44,828 nucleotides of DNA from Bacteroidota bacterium (lineage in GTDB: Bacteria; Bacteroidota; Rhodothermia; Rhodothermales; UBA10348): assembly GCA_029262855.1 (NCBI GenBank), contig JAJCYP010000048.1, positions 1-44,828 on the forward strand. The letters run 5' to 3'. Under the pieces are notes generated by a model. It worked only from the letters and a program-made list of their open reading frames with translations. It was not told where the DNA came from and ran no database searches. The first letter of the stretch is position 1. Each line of letters begins with the position of its first letter. Shown piece after piece: positions 6,315 to 12,219 of this stretch. The position numbers and the translations under genes are program-made.

Positions 6315-6600
6315 TTACTTCTTCCAGTAGTCTGGGCGGCGTCGTTGATGACCGACGGCCAATATCAGTAGCTGATTTCCTTCTGGCCGATAAATGAGAA
6401 TGTACGGAAATCGCTGGAGTACGACTCTACGATGACCCGTTCCGATTGGGCGACCAATTTCAGGTCGCTCAACGATGAGATCACACGCTTGAATCAAAAT
6501 CTGCCAAGAAAGCCGCAGCCAGGTCGGCACTCTGCTCGGAATAGTATGCAACGGCAGAACGAATGTCTGACCAAGCCTCTTCGGAAATCTGAAAGCCCAT
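6315..6600 (-). pseudogene. ParE/RelE-type toxin with a single-base frameshift
   Basis: The 5' frame starts at ATG 6600 (MGFQISEEAWSDIRSAVAYY, then SEQSADLAAAFLADFD) and stops early. The 3' frame continues the same protein as QACDLIVERPEIGRPIG, RRVVLQRFPYILIYRP and LLILAVGHQRRRP, ending at TAA 6315-6317. Removing one base near 6491-6496 restores a normal toxin of about 95 residues. It may be a true inactivating mutation or a sequencing error. The start overlaps the antitoxin stop as TAATG. Confidence 0.75.
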
Positions 6601-6821
6601 TACAGGCCGAACTCTTTCCGGATGGCCGCCATCACCTCGTCGACGGGCATCATCTTCGATTCTCCACTTTGGTAAGACCGGAAGCGCCGATCAGCCTCGT
6701 CCGCCCATGCCTGTTCGATTTCGTCGTCCTCATCCAAACTCGAAATGAGGCGCTCTGCGAGCCGTGCTCGTACGCTTCGAGGCAACTTCAGGATTTCGGC
6801 TTCAAGTGCAGCGGTTGTCAT
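6600..6821 (-). CDS. Addiction-module antitoxin (ParD-like, TIGR02574-type)
   Basis: A 73-residue protein of the family annotated as addiction module component. An N-terminal helix (ALEAEILKLPRSVRARLAERL, ISSL) is followed by an acidic linker and the conserved tail PVDEVMAAIRKEF. Members pair with ParE/RelE-like toxins, and the partner directly downstream overlaps its stop by one base but is frameshifted. Start ATG 6821. The 72 bases to the next attC-like site show no clear operator palindrome. Confidence 0.8.
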   Translation of the reverse strand: MTTAALEAEILKLPRSVRARLAERLISSLDEDDEIEQAWADEADRRFRSYQSGESKMMPVDEVMAAIRKEFGL

Positions 6822-6893
6822 GCGTGGTACCGTTTAAGAGGCTTCACGAGTGTAACAAGTGCCGCACTGGATTGCTCCCTGCTGCCAGAAGCA

Positions 6894-7021
6894 GCCCAAC
6901 GGCTGGCGGCTCAGCGGCGCAGGGTCACGCCGGCGGTGGACGGCGATCAAGAGGCACGGGCAGGAAATACTTGCGCGATGGCATCGCACGCCCTCTTGAC
7001 ATTGAGGGCGACCGGTTAGCT
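6894..7021 (-). other. attC-like site H (long)
   Basis: On the minus strand: R'' AGCTAAC, containing the hicB stop codon, arm CGGTCGCCCTCAATG, about 80 bases of internal sequence, arm CCGCTGAGCCGCCAGCC, then a consensus-perfect R' GTTGGGC. At 128 bp it is among the longest and best R-box matches in the array. Confidence 0.65.
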
Positions 7022-7336
7022 GGCCTTCTCCAGCCATTCCGAGATCCACTGATTCAAGCTCTTGCCCTCGTGCTGCGCCCTCACGTAGACTTTTCGGTGC
7101 AACCCCGGAGGAAGCCGGAGCATTAATCTCCCAGAGAATGGCTTGTCCGGCACTTCACCGCGATCAGCACAGAACTCGAGGTAGTCGTCGATGGAGTCGC
7201 GAAACGCCGTCTCAAGATCATCGACGCTTCTACCCTGGAAGGTGACGACGTCACGCAAGTCGAGGACTTCACCATGCAGAAGTCCCGATTCGTCGTCGTA
7301 TTCGGCGCGCCCCGTATATCCCTTGTAATTCAGCAT
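7016..7336 (-). CDS. hicB: HicB-type antitoxin
   Basis: A 106-residue antitoxin. Residues 1-70 form the partial RNase H-like HicB fold (YKGYTGRAEYDDESG, LHGEVLDLRDVVTFQGRSVD, ETAFRDSIDDYL). The C-terminal segment (SGRLMLRLPPGLHRKVYVRA, then SLNQWISEWL) is a ribbon-helix-helix DNA-binding domain. The stop codon lies inside the R'' box of attC H. It follows hicA with a 3-base gap. It should neutralise the toxin and repress the operon at the palindrome 7600-7626. Confidence 0.88.
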   Translation of the reverse strand: MLNYKGYTGRAEYDDESGLLHGEVLDLRDVVTFQGRSVDDLETAFRDSIDDYLEFCADRGEVPDKPFSGRLMLRLPPGLHRKVYVRAQHEGKSLNQWISEWLEKAS

Positions 7337-7339
7337 CGT

Positions 7340-7603
7340 TTAAGTAGGTCTGATTCCAGCCTCGCGTAAGAAGCGGCGCATCGAGCGGAGCGCCCCCTTG
7401 TCAGTATCTGGCTTTGGATGCGGTCGGAGGAACACTGCTCCCACGCCGTTGAGTTGAATTCGAACCCGCGAACCGCACCCCTCGCTAAGGTCGGCACCCA
7501 GAGCCGGAAGCAGTTTCTCAATCTCGCTCCATTTCACATTCGCTCGAACGGGATCGTCGAAGACCGCGGTCAAGGTCTTATGGTGTTTGCTGGAGAGTGC
7601 CAT
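7340..7603 (-). CDS. hicA: HicA-type mRNA interferase toxin
   Basis: An 87-residue toxin resembling the HicA variant with an N-terminal helical extension: KHHKTLTAVFDDPVRANVKW, then IEKLLPALGADLSEGCGSRV, FLRPHPKP and a C-terminal MRRFLREAGI. The usual GSH catalytic site is read here as GSRV, so the histidine is not at its normal place, though a histidine occurs in RPHP, as in this subfamily. The chosen start, ATG 7603, lies inside a perfect inverted repeat. Toxin first, antitoxin second is the normal order for hicAB. Confidence 0.8.
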   Translation of the reverse strand: MALSSKHHKTLTAVFDDPVRANVKWSEIEKLLPALGADLSEGCGSRVRIQLNGVGAVFLRPHPKPDTDKGALRSMRRFLREAGIRPT

Positions 7604-7626
7604 AGTGTCGCGATGTGACACTATGG
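7600..7626 (-). promoter_or_regulatory. Perfect inverted repeat overlapping the hicA start, probable operator
   Basis: CCATAGTGTC, a 7-base centre, then GACACTATGG: 10-bp arms with no mismatch. The left arm includes the hicA start codon and no Shine-Dalgarno precedes it. Binding here would block transcription, and in mRNA the hairpin would hide the start codon. Confidence 0.6.
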
Positions 7627-7652
7627 GAGAACGTTGGTTCCTTACCTTGTCC

Positions 7653-7690
7653 AGCAAACGGCTTGGCAATAAGCGGTGGCGCCCTACTGA
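7653..7690 (-). other. Degenerate attC-like site
   Basis: On the minus strand only the 3' half is clear: CCACCGCTTATTGCCAAGCC followed by GTTTGCT. The R'' side, next to the stop codon of the secreted protein gene, is not recognisable. Probably a decayed or truncated attC. Confidence 0.35.
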
Positions 7691-8556
7691 ACAATCAATG
7701 TTTCGGATTGGCCACCCATTCGCACGAGGTACACCCCTCGCGAAAGAGCCGAAAGATCGATTCTGGTGCGGCCTGCCCTCTGCGCCTGACTCTGCATAAC
7801 TACCCGGCCAAGAATATCGTAGATCGTGACCGCACCCGGGACCTCGGACTCTACTGTTGCCCAGGCATGCGCAGGTCTCGGGAAGATCTGAAGACCGTGC
7901 GGAGCTACCGATTCATGGTATTCCTTTGTCACCACTTGTGCTCCGAATTGCTCGCCACCTAGGTTCGCGAAACGTAGTTCCCAAGTATCCATGTCGGCGA
8001 ACGGGCCGCACGGCTCGCAGCCTCCCGAAACGCGTAGTACGCCGATGCCGTGGACGGCCTGCATGGCCCAGACAAACGTCCCAAACTGCTTCACAGGCAC
8101 GTATATCTCTCCAAAAAGCGGGGTGCTCCGGACGCTATCTCTGCTCACGAACGGCCAACACTCAGGTGGTGAAGGATCAGCAGGTTCGTATGGCGCATTG
8201 AGGCAGGTCAAGAAACGCAGAATGCCGAACAAACGATCGCCCACGAGAGATGAAGCGGCTGAGTCAAATCGTACCAGGACGGTATCTCTTCTGAGGAGAG
8301 CACCAGCTGCGTCCCTCTCGACGAGCTCGATCCCGAAGTCTCCGGTTCCATCACCACCCTCTGCCCCAACGACCGAATACCTTTCAAATCGGATCTCGTC
8401 TCCCGTTGGAAAGCGCTGGAGGTAGTGTTCGTACTCCCAAGAGTTGCCGCTTTCCAACGGGAAGTAGCCACGCGCGTCCAAAGTGTCGGACGTTTGTCCG
8501 GCGACAGATGTCGCTGACGCCAGAAGCAGGGCCGCAAATATGGTCGTCCTAGGCAC
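7684..8556 (-). CDS. Secreted protein with T9SS type A sorting tail, cassette-borne
   Basis: A 290-residue protein with a signal peptide (FAALLLASATSVAGQ), a central region of unknown function with paired cysteines (CLNAPYEP..CWPF and GGCEPCGPF), and an 80-residue C-terminal domain. That domain carries the T9SS sorting pattern: GAVTIYDILGRVVM, then RTRIDLSALSRGVYLVRM and LIVQ. It should be exported through the Sec pathway and then through or onto the outer membrane. GTG 8556 directly precedes the signal peptide. The gene lies between a degenerate attC and attC I, so it appears to be a mobile cassette. Confidence 0.8.
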   Translation of the reverse strand: MPRTTIFAALLLASATSVAGQTSDTLDARGYFPLESGNSWEYEHYLQRFPTGDEIRFERYSVVGAEGGDGTGDFGIELVERDAAGALLRRDTVLVRFDSAASSLVGDRLFGILRFLTCLNAPYEPADPSPPECWPFVSRDSVRSTPLFGEIYVPVKQFGTFVWAMQAVHGIGVLRVSGGCEPCGPFADMDTWELRFANLGGEQFGAQVVTKEYHESVAPHGLQIFPRPAHAWATVESEVPGAVTIYDILGRVVMQSQAQRAGRTRIDLSALSRGVYLVRMGGQSETLIVQ

Positions 8557-8574
8557 TTCTCGCTCGTGTAAGTG

Positions 8575-8634
8575 GGATAACGGTTGGGCGATCAGCGGCG
8601 GCCTGAGGGCGACCGCTGCATTGACGGGTTAGCT
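8575..8634 (-). other. attC-like site I (short, well preserved)
   Basis: On the minus strand: R'' AGCTAAC, holding the brnA stop codon, arm CCGTCAATGCAGCGG, loop with GTCGCC..GGC, arm CCGCTGATCGCCCAACC, R' GTTATCC. It is the clearest short attC in the array, with textbook spacing and stop-codon overlap. Confidence 0.8.
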
Positions 8635-8856
8635 GGTCTTGACCGCCGGTCGCCACTTCATGGAAAGCCGTTTCTGCGTCTGGGCACACTCACGCAGGTA
8701 GAGATTGATCAGGGTCTGGTAGGGAATCCCGTTCTCTGCTGAGAGGCCCTTGAAGTAATCGATGGTGGGTCCATCCAGCCGGATTGTGACCGACCGCTTT
8801 AGCTTCTTGGCATACGGGTTCTTGCGGGCATTTGAGAAGTCGTAGTCGGTTCTCAT
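8629..8856 (-). CDS. brnA: BrnA-type antitoxin
   Basis: A 75-residue antitoxin: DYDFSNARKNPYAKKLK, then SVTIRLDGPTIDYFKGLSAE, GIPYQTLINLYLREC, the BrnA ribbon-helix-helix domain. It overlaps the upstream toxin gene by 4 bases (ATGA), which couples translation. BrnA normally both neutralises BrnT and represses the operon. The stop codon falls in the R'' box of attC I. Confidence 0.88.
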   Translation of the reverse strand: MRTDYDFSNARKNPYAKKLKRSVTIRLDGPTIDYFKGLSAENGIPYQTLINLYLRECAQTQKRLSMKWRPAVKTS

Positions 8857-9140
8857 CGCGTAGTGTATTGTCGACTCTCGGTTCGCGAGGCTTTTCTCGC
8901 CGAGATAATCCGGATGATTTCGTCTTGCTCGCGGTAGCAGTGGATCACAACTAGGAGTCGGAGTTTGGCGCTTAGTCCGAGGAGGATAAATCGGTCCTCT
9001 TCTTCCGAGTTGTCTGGATCGTCAATAACCAGCGCACCTTCGTCTGAAAACGCCGTCGCCGCCTCGTCGAACGAAACTGAGTGTTTTCGCACGTTGGATG
9101 CAGCCTTGTCTGGATCCCACTCAAACCGAAGATGAGACAT
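8853..9140 (-). CDS. brnT: BrnT-type ribonuclease toxin
   Basis: A 95-residue toxin with the BrnT pattern: RFEWDPDKAASNVRKHSVSF at the N-terminus, EAATAFSDE, RFILLGLSAKLRLLVVIHCY, and IIRIISARKAS with its catalytic arginine and lysine near the end. The fold is RelE-like and predicted to cleave RNA. Start ATG 9140, 9 bases downstream of an inverted repeat, with no Shine-Dalgarno, so the message may be nearly leaderless. Toxin first, antitoxin second is the known brnTA order. Confidence 0.88.
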   Translation of the reverse strand: MSHLRFEWDPDKAASNVRKHSVSFDEAATAFSDEGALVIDDPDNSEEEDRFILLGLSAKLRLLVVIHCYREQDEIIRIISARKASRTESRQYTTR

Positions 9141-9148
9141 AGCATTGT

Positions 9149-9167
9149 GTACTTACATCGTAAGTAC
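9149..9167 (-). promoter_or_regulatory. Inverted repeat upstream of brnT, probable operator
   Basis: Perfect 8-bp arms GTACTTAC and GTAAGTAC around ATC, 9 bases upstream of the brnT start. BrnA-family antitoxins are known to autorepress from a palindrome in this position. Confidence 0.6.
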
Positions 9168-9201
9168 GTATGATTCCCTGATTCGTTCCCCTGCTAGACC
9201 C

Positions 9202-9260
9202 AGGTAACGGTGGGCAATCAGCGGCGGCCGGAGGGTGACCGCTGAATTGCCTGGTTCTGC
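9202..9260 (-). other. attC-like site J (short)
   Basis: On the minus strand: R'' GCAGAAC, arm AGGCAATTCAGCGG, loop, arm CCGCTGATTGCCCACC, R' GTTACCT. Closely related to site I. The upstream gene's reading frame continues into the site and stops inside it. Confidence 0.75.
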
Positions 9261-9580
9261 GGCGTGGACTCATTCCCTCGCCGAAAGGAGTCGACCTCTC
9301 GGGCACCGTCAAACAGCGTCACCTTCTTACGAGACCTTTCGACATTGAACAGCGTGAATATAGCGGAAGCACCAATCACCAGGAGCGTACCCAAGCCGCG
9401 ATAGGCCTGGTCTCCCTTGGCGGGGGATCCCACAAGTCCAAACTCAAGCGCCCAACTCCACAAGCCGGTCAGCAACAAGATCCCGCCAACTAGACCGGCA
9501 GTGATTCGGGCCCAACGGATCTGCCGGCGAAGCTTCTCGACATGGTCAAAGACAACCTTTTGGTGCTCACCCTCCTTCAC
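9218..9580 (-). CDS. Small membrane protein of unknown function
   Basis: A 120-residue protein not recognised as a known family. Two hydrophobic segments are visible: about residues 26-46 (ITAGLVGGILLLTGLWSWAL) and about 65-80 (GTLLVIGASAIFTLF). They are flanked by basic stretches (KLRRQIRWAR and ERSRKK), consistent with a two-pass inner-membrane protein. It starts at GTG 9580 with AAAGG 7 bases upstream. The last 13 codons and the stop lie inside attC J, so the natural C-terminus may have been replaced by cassette-site sequence. Nothing is seen in 9581-9687. Confidence 0.6.
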   Translation of the reverse strand: MKEGEHQKVVFDHVEKLRRQIRWARITAGLVGGILLLTGLWSWALEFGLVGSPAKGDQAYRGLGTLLVIGASAIFTLFNVERSRKKVTLFDGAREVDSFRRGNESTPQNQAIQRSPSGRR

Positions 9581-9687
9581 GAGTTGCCTTTCAGATTAGC
9601 TCAACCCGTCGGAAACGTCTGGCTGGCTGGCGAGCCAAGCTGAAACCTGTTCGCTGACGCTCATTTTTTTCTGGTTGAATTGAGTCC

Positions 9688-9802
9688 GTGGAACGATTGG
9701 CGGATTTGCGGCGGGCACCGCGAACCATGACTAGGAAACCGGAGGCGGGACCGCAATAGGCATTTGACACCGAAGTGCCCGTCATCAACATGCGGGTTAT
9801 GC
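9688..9802 (-). other. attC-like site K (long)
   Basis: On the minus strand: R'' GCATAAC, including the higA stop, then about 90 bases, arm GGTTCGCGG..CCGCAAATCCGCCAATC, then GTTCCAC. At 115 bp it shares the right arm with long site F. Confidence 0.5.
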
Positions 9803-10063
9803 CGCCGATTCACGGGCGACATCCCAACCGGGAAACACAAGAACGGCAGGATGAACGCGGAGAGCGCGTGCGACAACCTTGGCCCTCTCGACTCCAAGAT
9901 TCACCCGGTCATTTTCTATGGCTGAGATGGTGGATTGTGGAATGCCGGTAAGTTCGGACAAGGCATTCTGGCTGAGCTCCTGGAGCTCTCGCATGATGCG
10001 CACAGATTCACCGACAGAGACGGTGACGCTTCTCCGAGCGCGGCTAAATTCGCTGGTGTCCAT
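9797..10063 (-). CDS. higA: HigA-type antitoxin, XRE helix-turn-helix
   Basis: An 88-residue protein with an XRE DNA-binding domain at about residues 20-75: ESVRIMRELQELSQNALSEL, then GIPQSTISAIENDRVNLGVE, RAKVVARALRVHPAVLVFP. The turn and recognition helix are TGIPQSTISAIEN. It follows the toxin with a 3-base gap, in the higBA order. It should bind the toxin and the operator near 10358-10378. The stop codon overlaps the R'' box of attC K. Confidence 0.85.
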   Translation of the reverse strand: MDTSEFSRARRSVTVSVGESVRIMRELQELSQNALSELTGIPQSTISAIENDRVNLGVERAKVVARALRVHPAVLVFPGWDVARESAA

Positions 10064-10066
10064 GAT

Positions 10067-10348
10067 TCACTTCCTACGGTAATCGTGGGGGGTGACATCG
10101 AATACGAGGACGAACAACTTGTCCGACTCGACACGGTAAATCACCCGGTATTGCTGATTCAAGCGCGACGACCTGTGGCCCGCCCAGTCCCCGCGCAGGG
10201 CTTCGTCCCTGAACCCCGTTATCAGTCGCAACCCTTGCGGACCCGAAGCCTCGACGACGTCCTTCCACTTCTCGTAGCGTTTCAGGACCTCGTGAGGTAG
10301 TCGCGAGAGACGCTTGGTGACCTTCCGGTGTTCGTAAACCTCCCACAT
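10067..10348 (-). CDS. higB: HigB/RelE-type toxin
   Basis: A 93-residue toxin with RelE-like core features: VYEHRKVTKRLSRLPHEVLK, WKDVVEASGPQGLRLITGF, DEALRGDWAGHRSSRLNQQY, RVIYRVESDKLFVLVFDVTP. The SSRLNQQYRVIYR segment carries the conserved arginines typical of ribosome-dependent mRNA interferases. Start ATG 10348, with no Shine-Dalgarno and an AT-rich leader containing an inverted repeat. First gene of a two-gene cassette. Confidence 0.85.
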   Translation of the reverse strand: MWEVYEHRKVTKRLSRLPHEVLKRYEKWKDVVEASGPQGLRLITGFRDEALRGDWAGHRSSRLNQQYRVIYRVESDKLFVLVFDVTPHDYRRK

Positions 10349-10357
10349 ACCATTAAT

Positions 10358-10378
10358 ATACTATACCGTATTTAGTAT
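10358..10378 (-). promoter_or_regulatory. AT-rich inverted repeat and promoter region of higBA
   Basis: ATACTA and TAGTAT flank a 9-base centre 9 bases upstream of higB, in a strikingly AT-rich patch. A -10-like TATAGTATAT lies inside it on the minus strand. Probable autoregulatory operator. Confidence 0.45.
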
Positions 10379-10394
10379 GTCAATGCACGAGGCG

Positions 10395-10440
10395 GCATAA
10401 CGGTGGGCGGATTTGCGGCCCGGGCCGCGTACTCAGATCC
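10395..10440 (-). other. attC-like half site L
   Basis: On the minus strand: GCGGCCCGGGCCGCAAATC, CGCCCACC, then R' GTTATGC. The right half matches the long class (sites F and K); no convincing R'' was found to its right. Likely degraded. Confidence 0.45.
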
Positions 10441-10737
10441 AACTCCTGCGCGGCGAGGCGTCAATGGCAGTTTCGCACCATTCCCGCTCATCCGGGGACC
10501 GGGGAGGCGGGCCGGATGATCGCAGTGCGACCGTGGCGGGCAAATCCATGCGGCGACGGATAACGCTTTGCGGCGAGCAACGCGACGGCTCGCCTGCCTG
10601 CGGACACTTTACTGATCCGAGGTCGCCCGCGCCGGTCGCGAGCCGAAACATCGTATTGTCATCTGGAGCCCGGTTGGCGCCGGCAGGCCGATGCTGTCCT
10701 AATCGCTTGGTGGATGGTGAAGCCTACCCTCCGTCTT
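10441..10737. other. Intercassette stretch with no gene, possible degraded attC
   Basis: No supported coding sequence. A GGATAAC box (10558-10564), followed by GCGGCGAGC and GCTCGCCTGC (an inverted repeat at about 10570-10595) and a GTTGGCG at 10673-10679, could be a long attC of about 122 bp. The arms match poorly. Probably an empty or eroded cassette. Confidence 0.35.
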
Positions 10738-12153
10738 CTATCTCAAAATCACCACATCGTTCGCCATTCTGTTCTCCGATCGGACAGATACTATGTACGT
10801 CCCCGGTCCGAGCCTGGACAGATCGAGTTCGCGCCCGGCAAGCGTCCGCCGAATCACAACCCGGCCGAGCAGGTCGAGTACCTGCACCTCCAGCGGCTCA
10901 CGGAACTCCGACGGCGGGCGGACGCTCAGAACGCCGGTGCCCGGATTCGGGTACACGGCGAGCCGGGACGGGTTGGGTCTGGCCTCGTAGTCGATCGCCG
11001 TCGTGACCGTAGAGTGATAGGCAACCCACATCCGCCCATCGATTTGGCCGATCGTATACAGACGACCATCCGGCATCACGACCAGATCCTGGATTTCGTC
11101 GTCGACGCCGGGGCGCCCGAGAACGGTGTTTTCAAGCAGTTCGCCCTCGGGGCTGAAGCGGAGGATGAAGCTGTTCTTGTCATGCGAAGAAAATCCGGAT
11201 TCCCACGAGCCGCCGACCATCAGGTCACCGGATGGTGCGACTGCGAGGCTTGTCGCCCAAACCACGGCCTCCGGCCCCAGCAAGTCAGCATACTGTCGAC
11301 TCCAGTTGATGGAGCCGTCGAGGCCCACAGACCAAAGTTCGAGTCGCAGCTGATAGGACGCGGCCGAATCATCGATGCTCCAGAATGCCAGATACAAAGT
11401 CTCGTCGACCAGCTCAATGGACGCGAAATAGCCCGCGTAGTAGCGCAGATTCGGCCAGGTATTCCAGAGAGACCAAAGTTCTGTTCCCTGGGGGTCATAC
11501 AGGGATAGGGTCAGCCATCGGCTTCCGACTAGATCGCCGTGAATGGTCTCGCTGGATCCAGCCAGAATCGCCATGCGGCCCTCGGGTGCGATGGTGACAT
11601 CCGCCGCCCACATACCGTGCGGGTAGGAGATCCCCCAGACCAGATTGCCGAGCGGGTCCAACCTGCCGACGTAGGCGGTCATGCCATCGTATCTGCCGCC
11701 GCTCCAGTGGTCACCCCCCAGGGCGATGCCTCCCGTCGGGTCTCGTGCGACGACGCCGATTCGGGGCTGGTGGGACTCGCCCATCGGTGTGGGCAATTCT
11801 GTAGTCCAGAGGAGCCGTCCGCCCGCGTCCAATCCTGCGGCTACATTGGAATAATCTGCACCGACAATGCCGCCATTCGGCCCCGATGCGACGGCCCGAA
11901 CCGAGGGCGAAGAGATCTCCCAGACTACCTCGCCGCCAGGAGTGAGGTGGACCAGGCAAGACGGAGACCCCGAACCCACAAGTCCTCCGTCGGACGTGGC
12001 GACGAGGTGCCAACCTCGCTCGCAGTCGAACAGCGCCTCCCAGTCCTGGTCCGTCTGGGCTGCGACAGGGCCAGATCCAAGAAGAAGAAGGCCGGCAGAC
12101 AAGCAAGCGGCGATACGCCCGCCAATTGCTCTATCGGATGCAGGTTGTTGCAT
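10738..12153 (-). CDS. Secreted beta-propeller-like protein with T9SS sorting tail
   Basis: A 471-residue exported protein. The signal peptide is about residues 12-33 (AACLSAGLLLLGSGPVAAQ). Residues about 40-380 are repeated blades of the type GGEVVWEIS, GGRLLWTTEL, LGNLVWGISYP, GTELWSLW and DGSINWSRQY, typical of PQQ-like/SBBP propellers. The C-terminal 75 residues form a sorting domain (LAVYPNPGTGVLSV, VQVLDLLGRVVIRR, LDLSRLGPGTYIVSV, VVILR). The YPNPGTG motif and the domain order are classic T9SS cargo. It lies in the cassette region between weak attC candidates; whether it is a true cassette is uncertain. Confidence 0.8.
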   Translation of the reverse strand: MQQPASDRAIGGRIAACLSAGLLLLGSGPVAAQTDQDWEALFDCERGWHLVATSDGGLVGSGSPSCLVHLTPGGEVVWEISSPSVRAVASGPNGGIVGADYSNVAAGLDAGGRLLWTTELPTPMGESHQPRIGVVARDPTGGIALGGDHWSGGRYDGMTAYVGRLDPLGNLVWGISYPHGMWAADVTIAPEGRMAILAGSSETIHGDLVGSRWLTLSLYDPQGTELWSLWNTWPNLRYYAGYFASIELVDETLYLAFWSIDDSAASYQLRLELWSVGLDGSINWSRQYADLLGPEAVVWATSLAVAPSGDLMVGGSWESGFSSHDKNSFILRFSPEGELLENTVLGRPGVDDEIQDLVVMPDGRLYTIGQIDGRMWVAYHSTVTTAIDYEARPNPSRLAVYPNPGTGVLSVRPPSEFREPLEVQVLDLLGRVVIRRTLAGRELDLSRLGPGTYIVSVRSENRMANDVVILR

Positions 12154-12166
12154 ATGCTCAAGGTAG

Positions 12167-12207
12167 CGCCAACGGCCCGAACGGCGCGGATTATAATCTT
12201 GTTATAT
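12167..12207 (-). other. Possible attC-like site O (weak)
   Basis: On the minus strand: ATATAAC just after the beta-barrel stop codon, a GC-rich hairpin (CCGCGCCG..CGG), then GTTGGCG. R-box positions fit, but the arms are weak and unlike the other sites. Confidence 0.3.
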
Positions 12208-12219
12208 GGCCGGCCGGTC

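Larger units (their letters stand above)
1..12219 (-). mobile_element. Integron-type gene cassette array without visible integrase (CALIN-like)
   Basis: Minus-strand array of small gene units, most ending in an attC-like palindrome; the individual sites are listed separately. In nearly every unit the stop codon lies within or just before the R'' box, which fixes the orientation: genes read leftward and the attI/integrase end should lie to the right. The sites resemble one another (shared arm CCGCTCAACGCC or CCGCAAATCGCC, ending in ACCGTTA), as in sedentary chromosomal integrons. Cargo is rich in toxin-antitoxin pairs and exported proteins, also typical of such arrays. No IntI tyrosine recombinase gene is seen anywhere in the window. 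The left end is not reached, and no attC is visible left of 1274, so inclusion of the 10-1273 segment is inferred. The right limit is taken at the last weak site near 12.2 kb. Confidence 0.75.

Noticed and set aside
8575-8634. attC sites read in the plus-strand orientation
   Set aside because: The boxes are near symmetric, but gene stop codons abut the end that is R'' only when read on the minus strand, and all cassette genes are on the minus strand.
1274-10440. Palindromes considered as REP/BIME-like chromosomal repeats or rho-independent terminators
   Set aside because: They have conserved 7-base boxes at both ends at fixed distance from gene stops, contain stop codons in the R'' box, vary in the loop, and lack U-tracts. 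This fits attC better.
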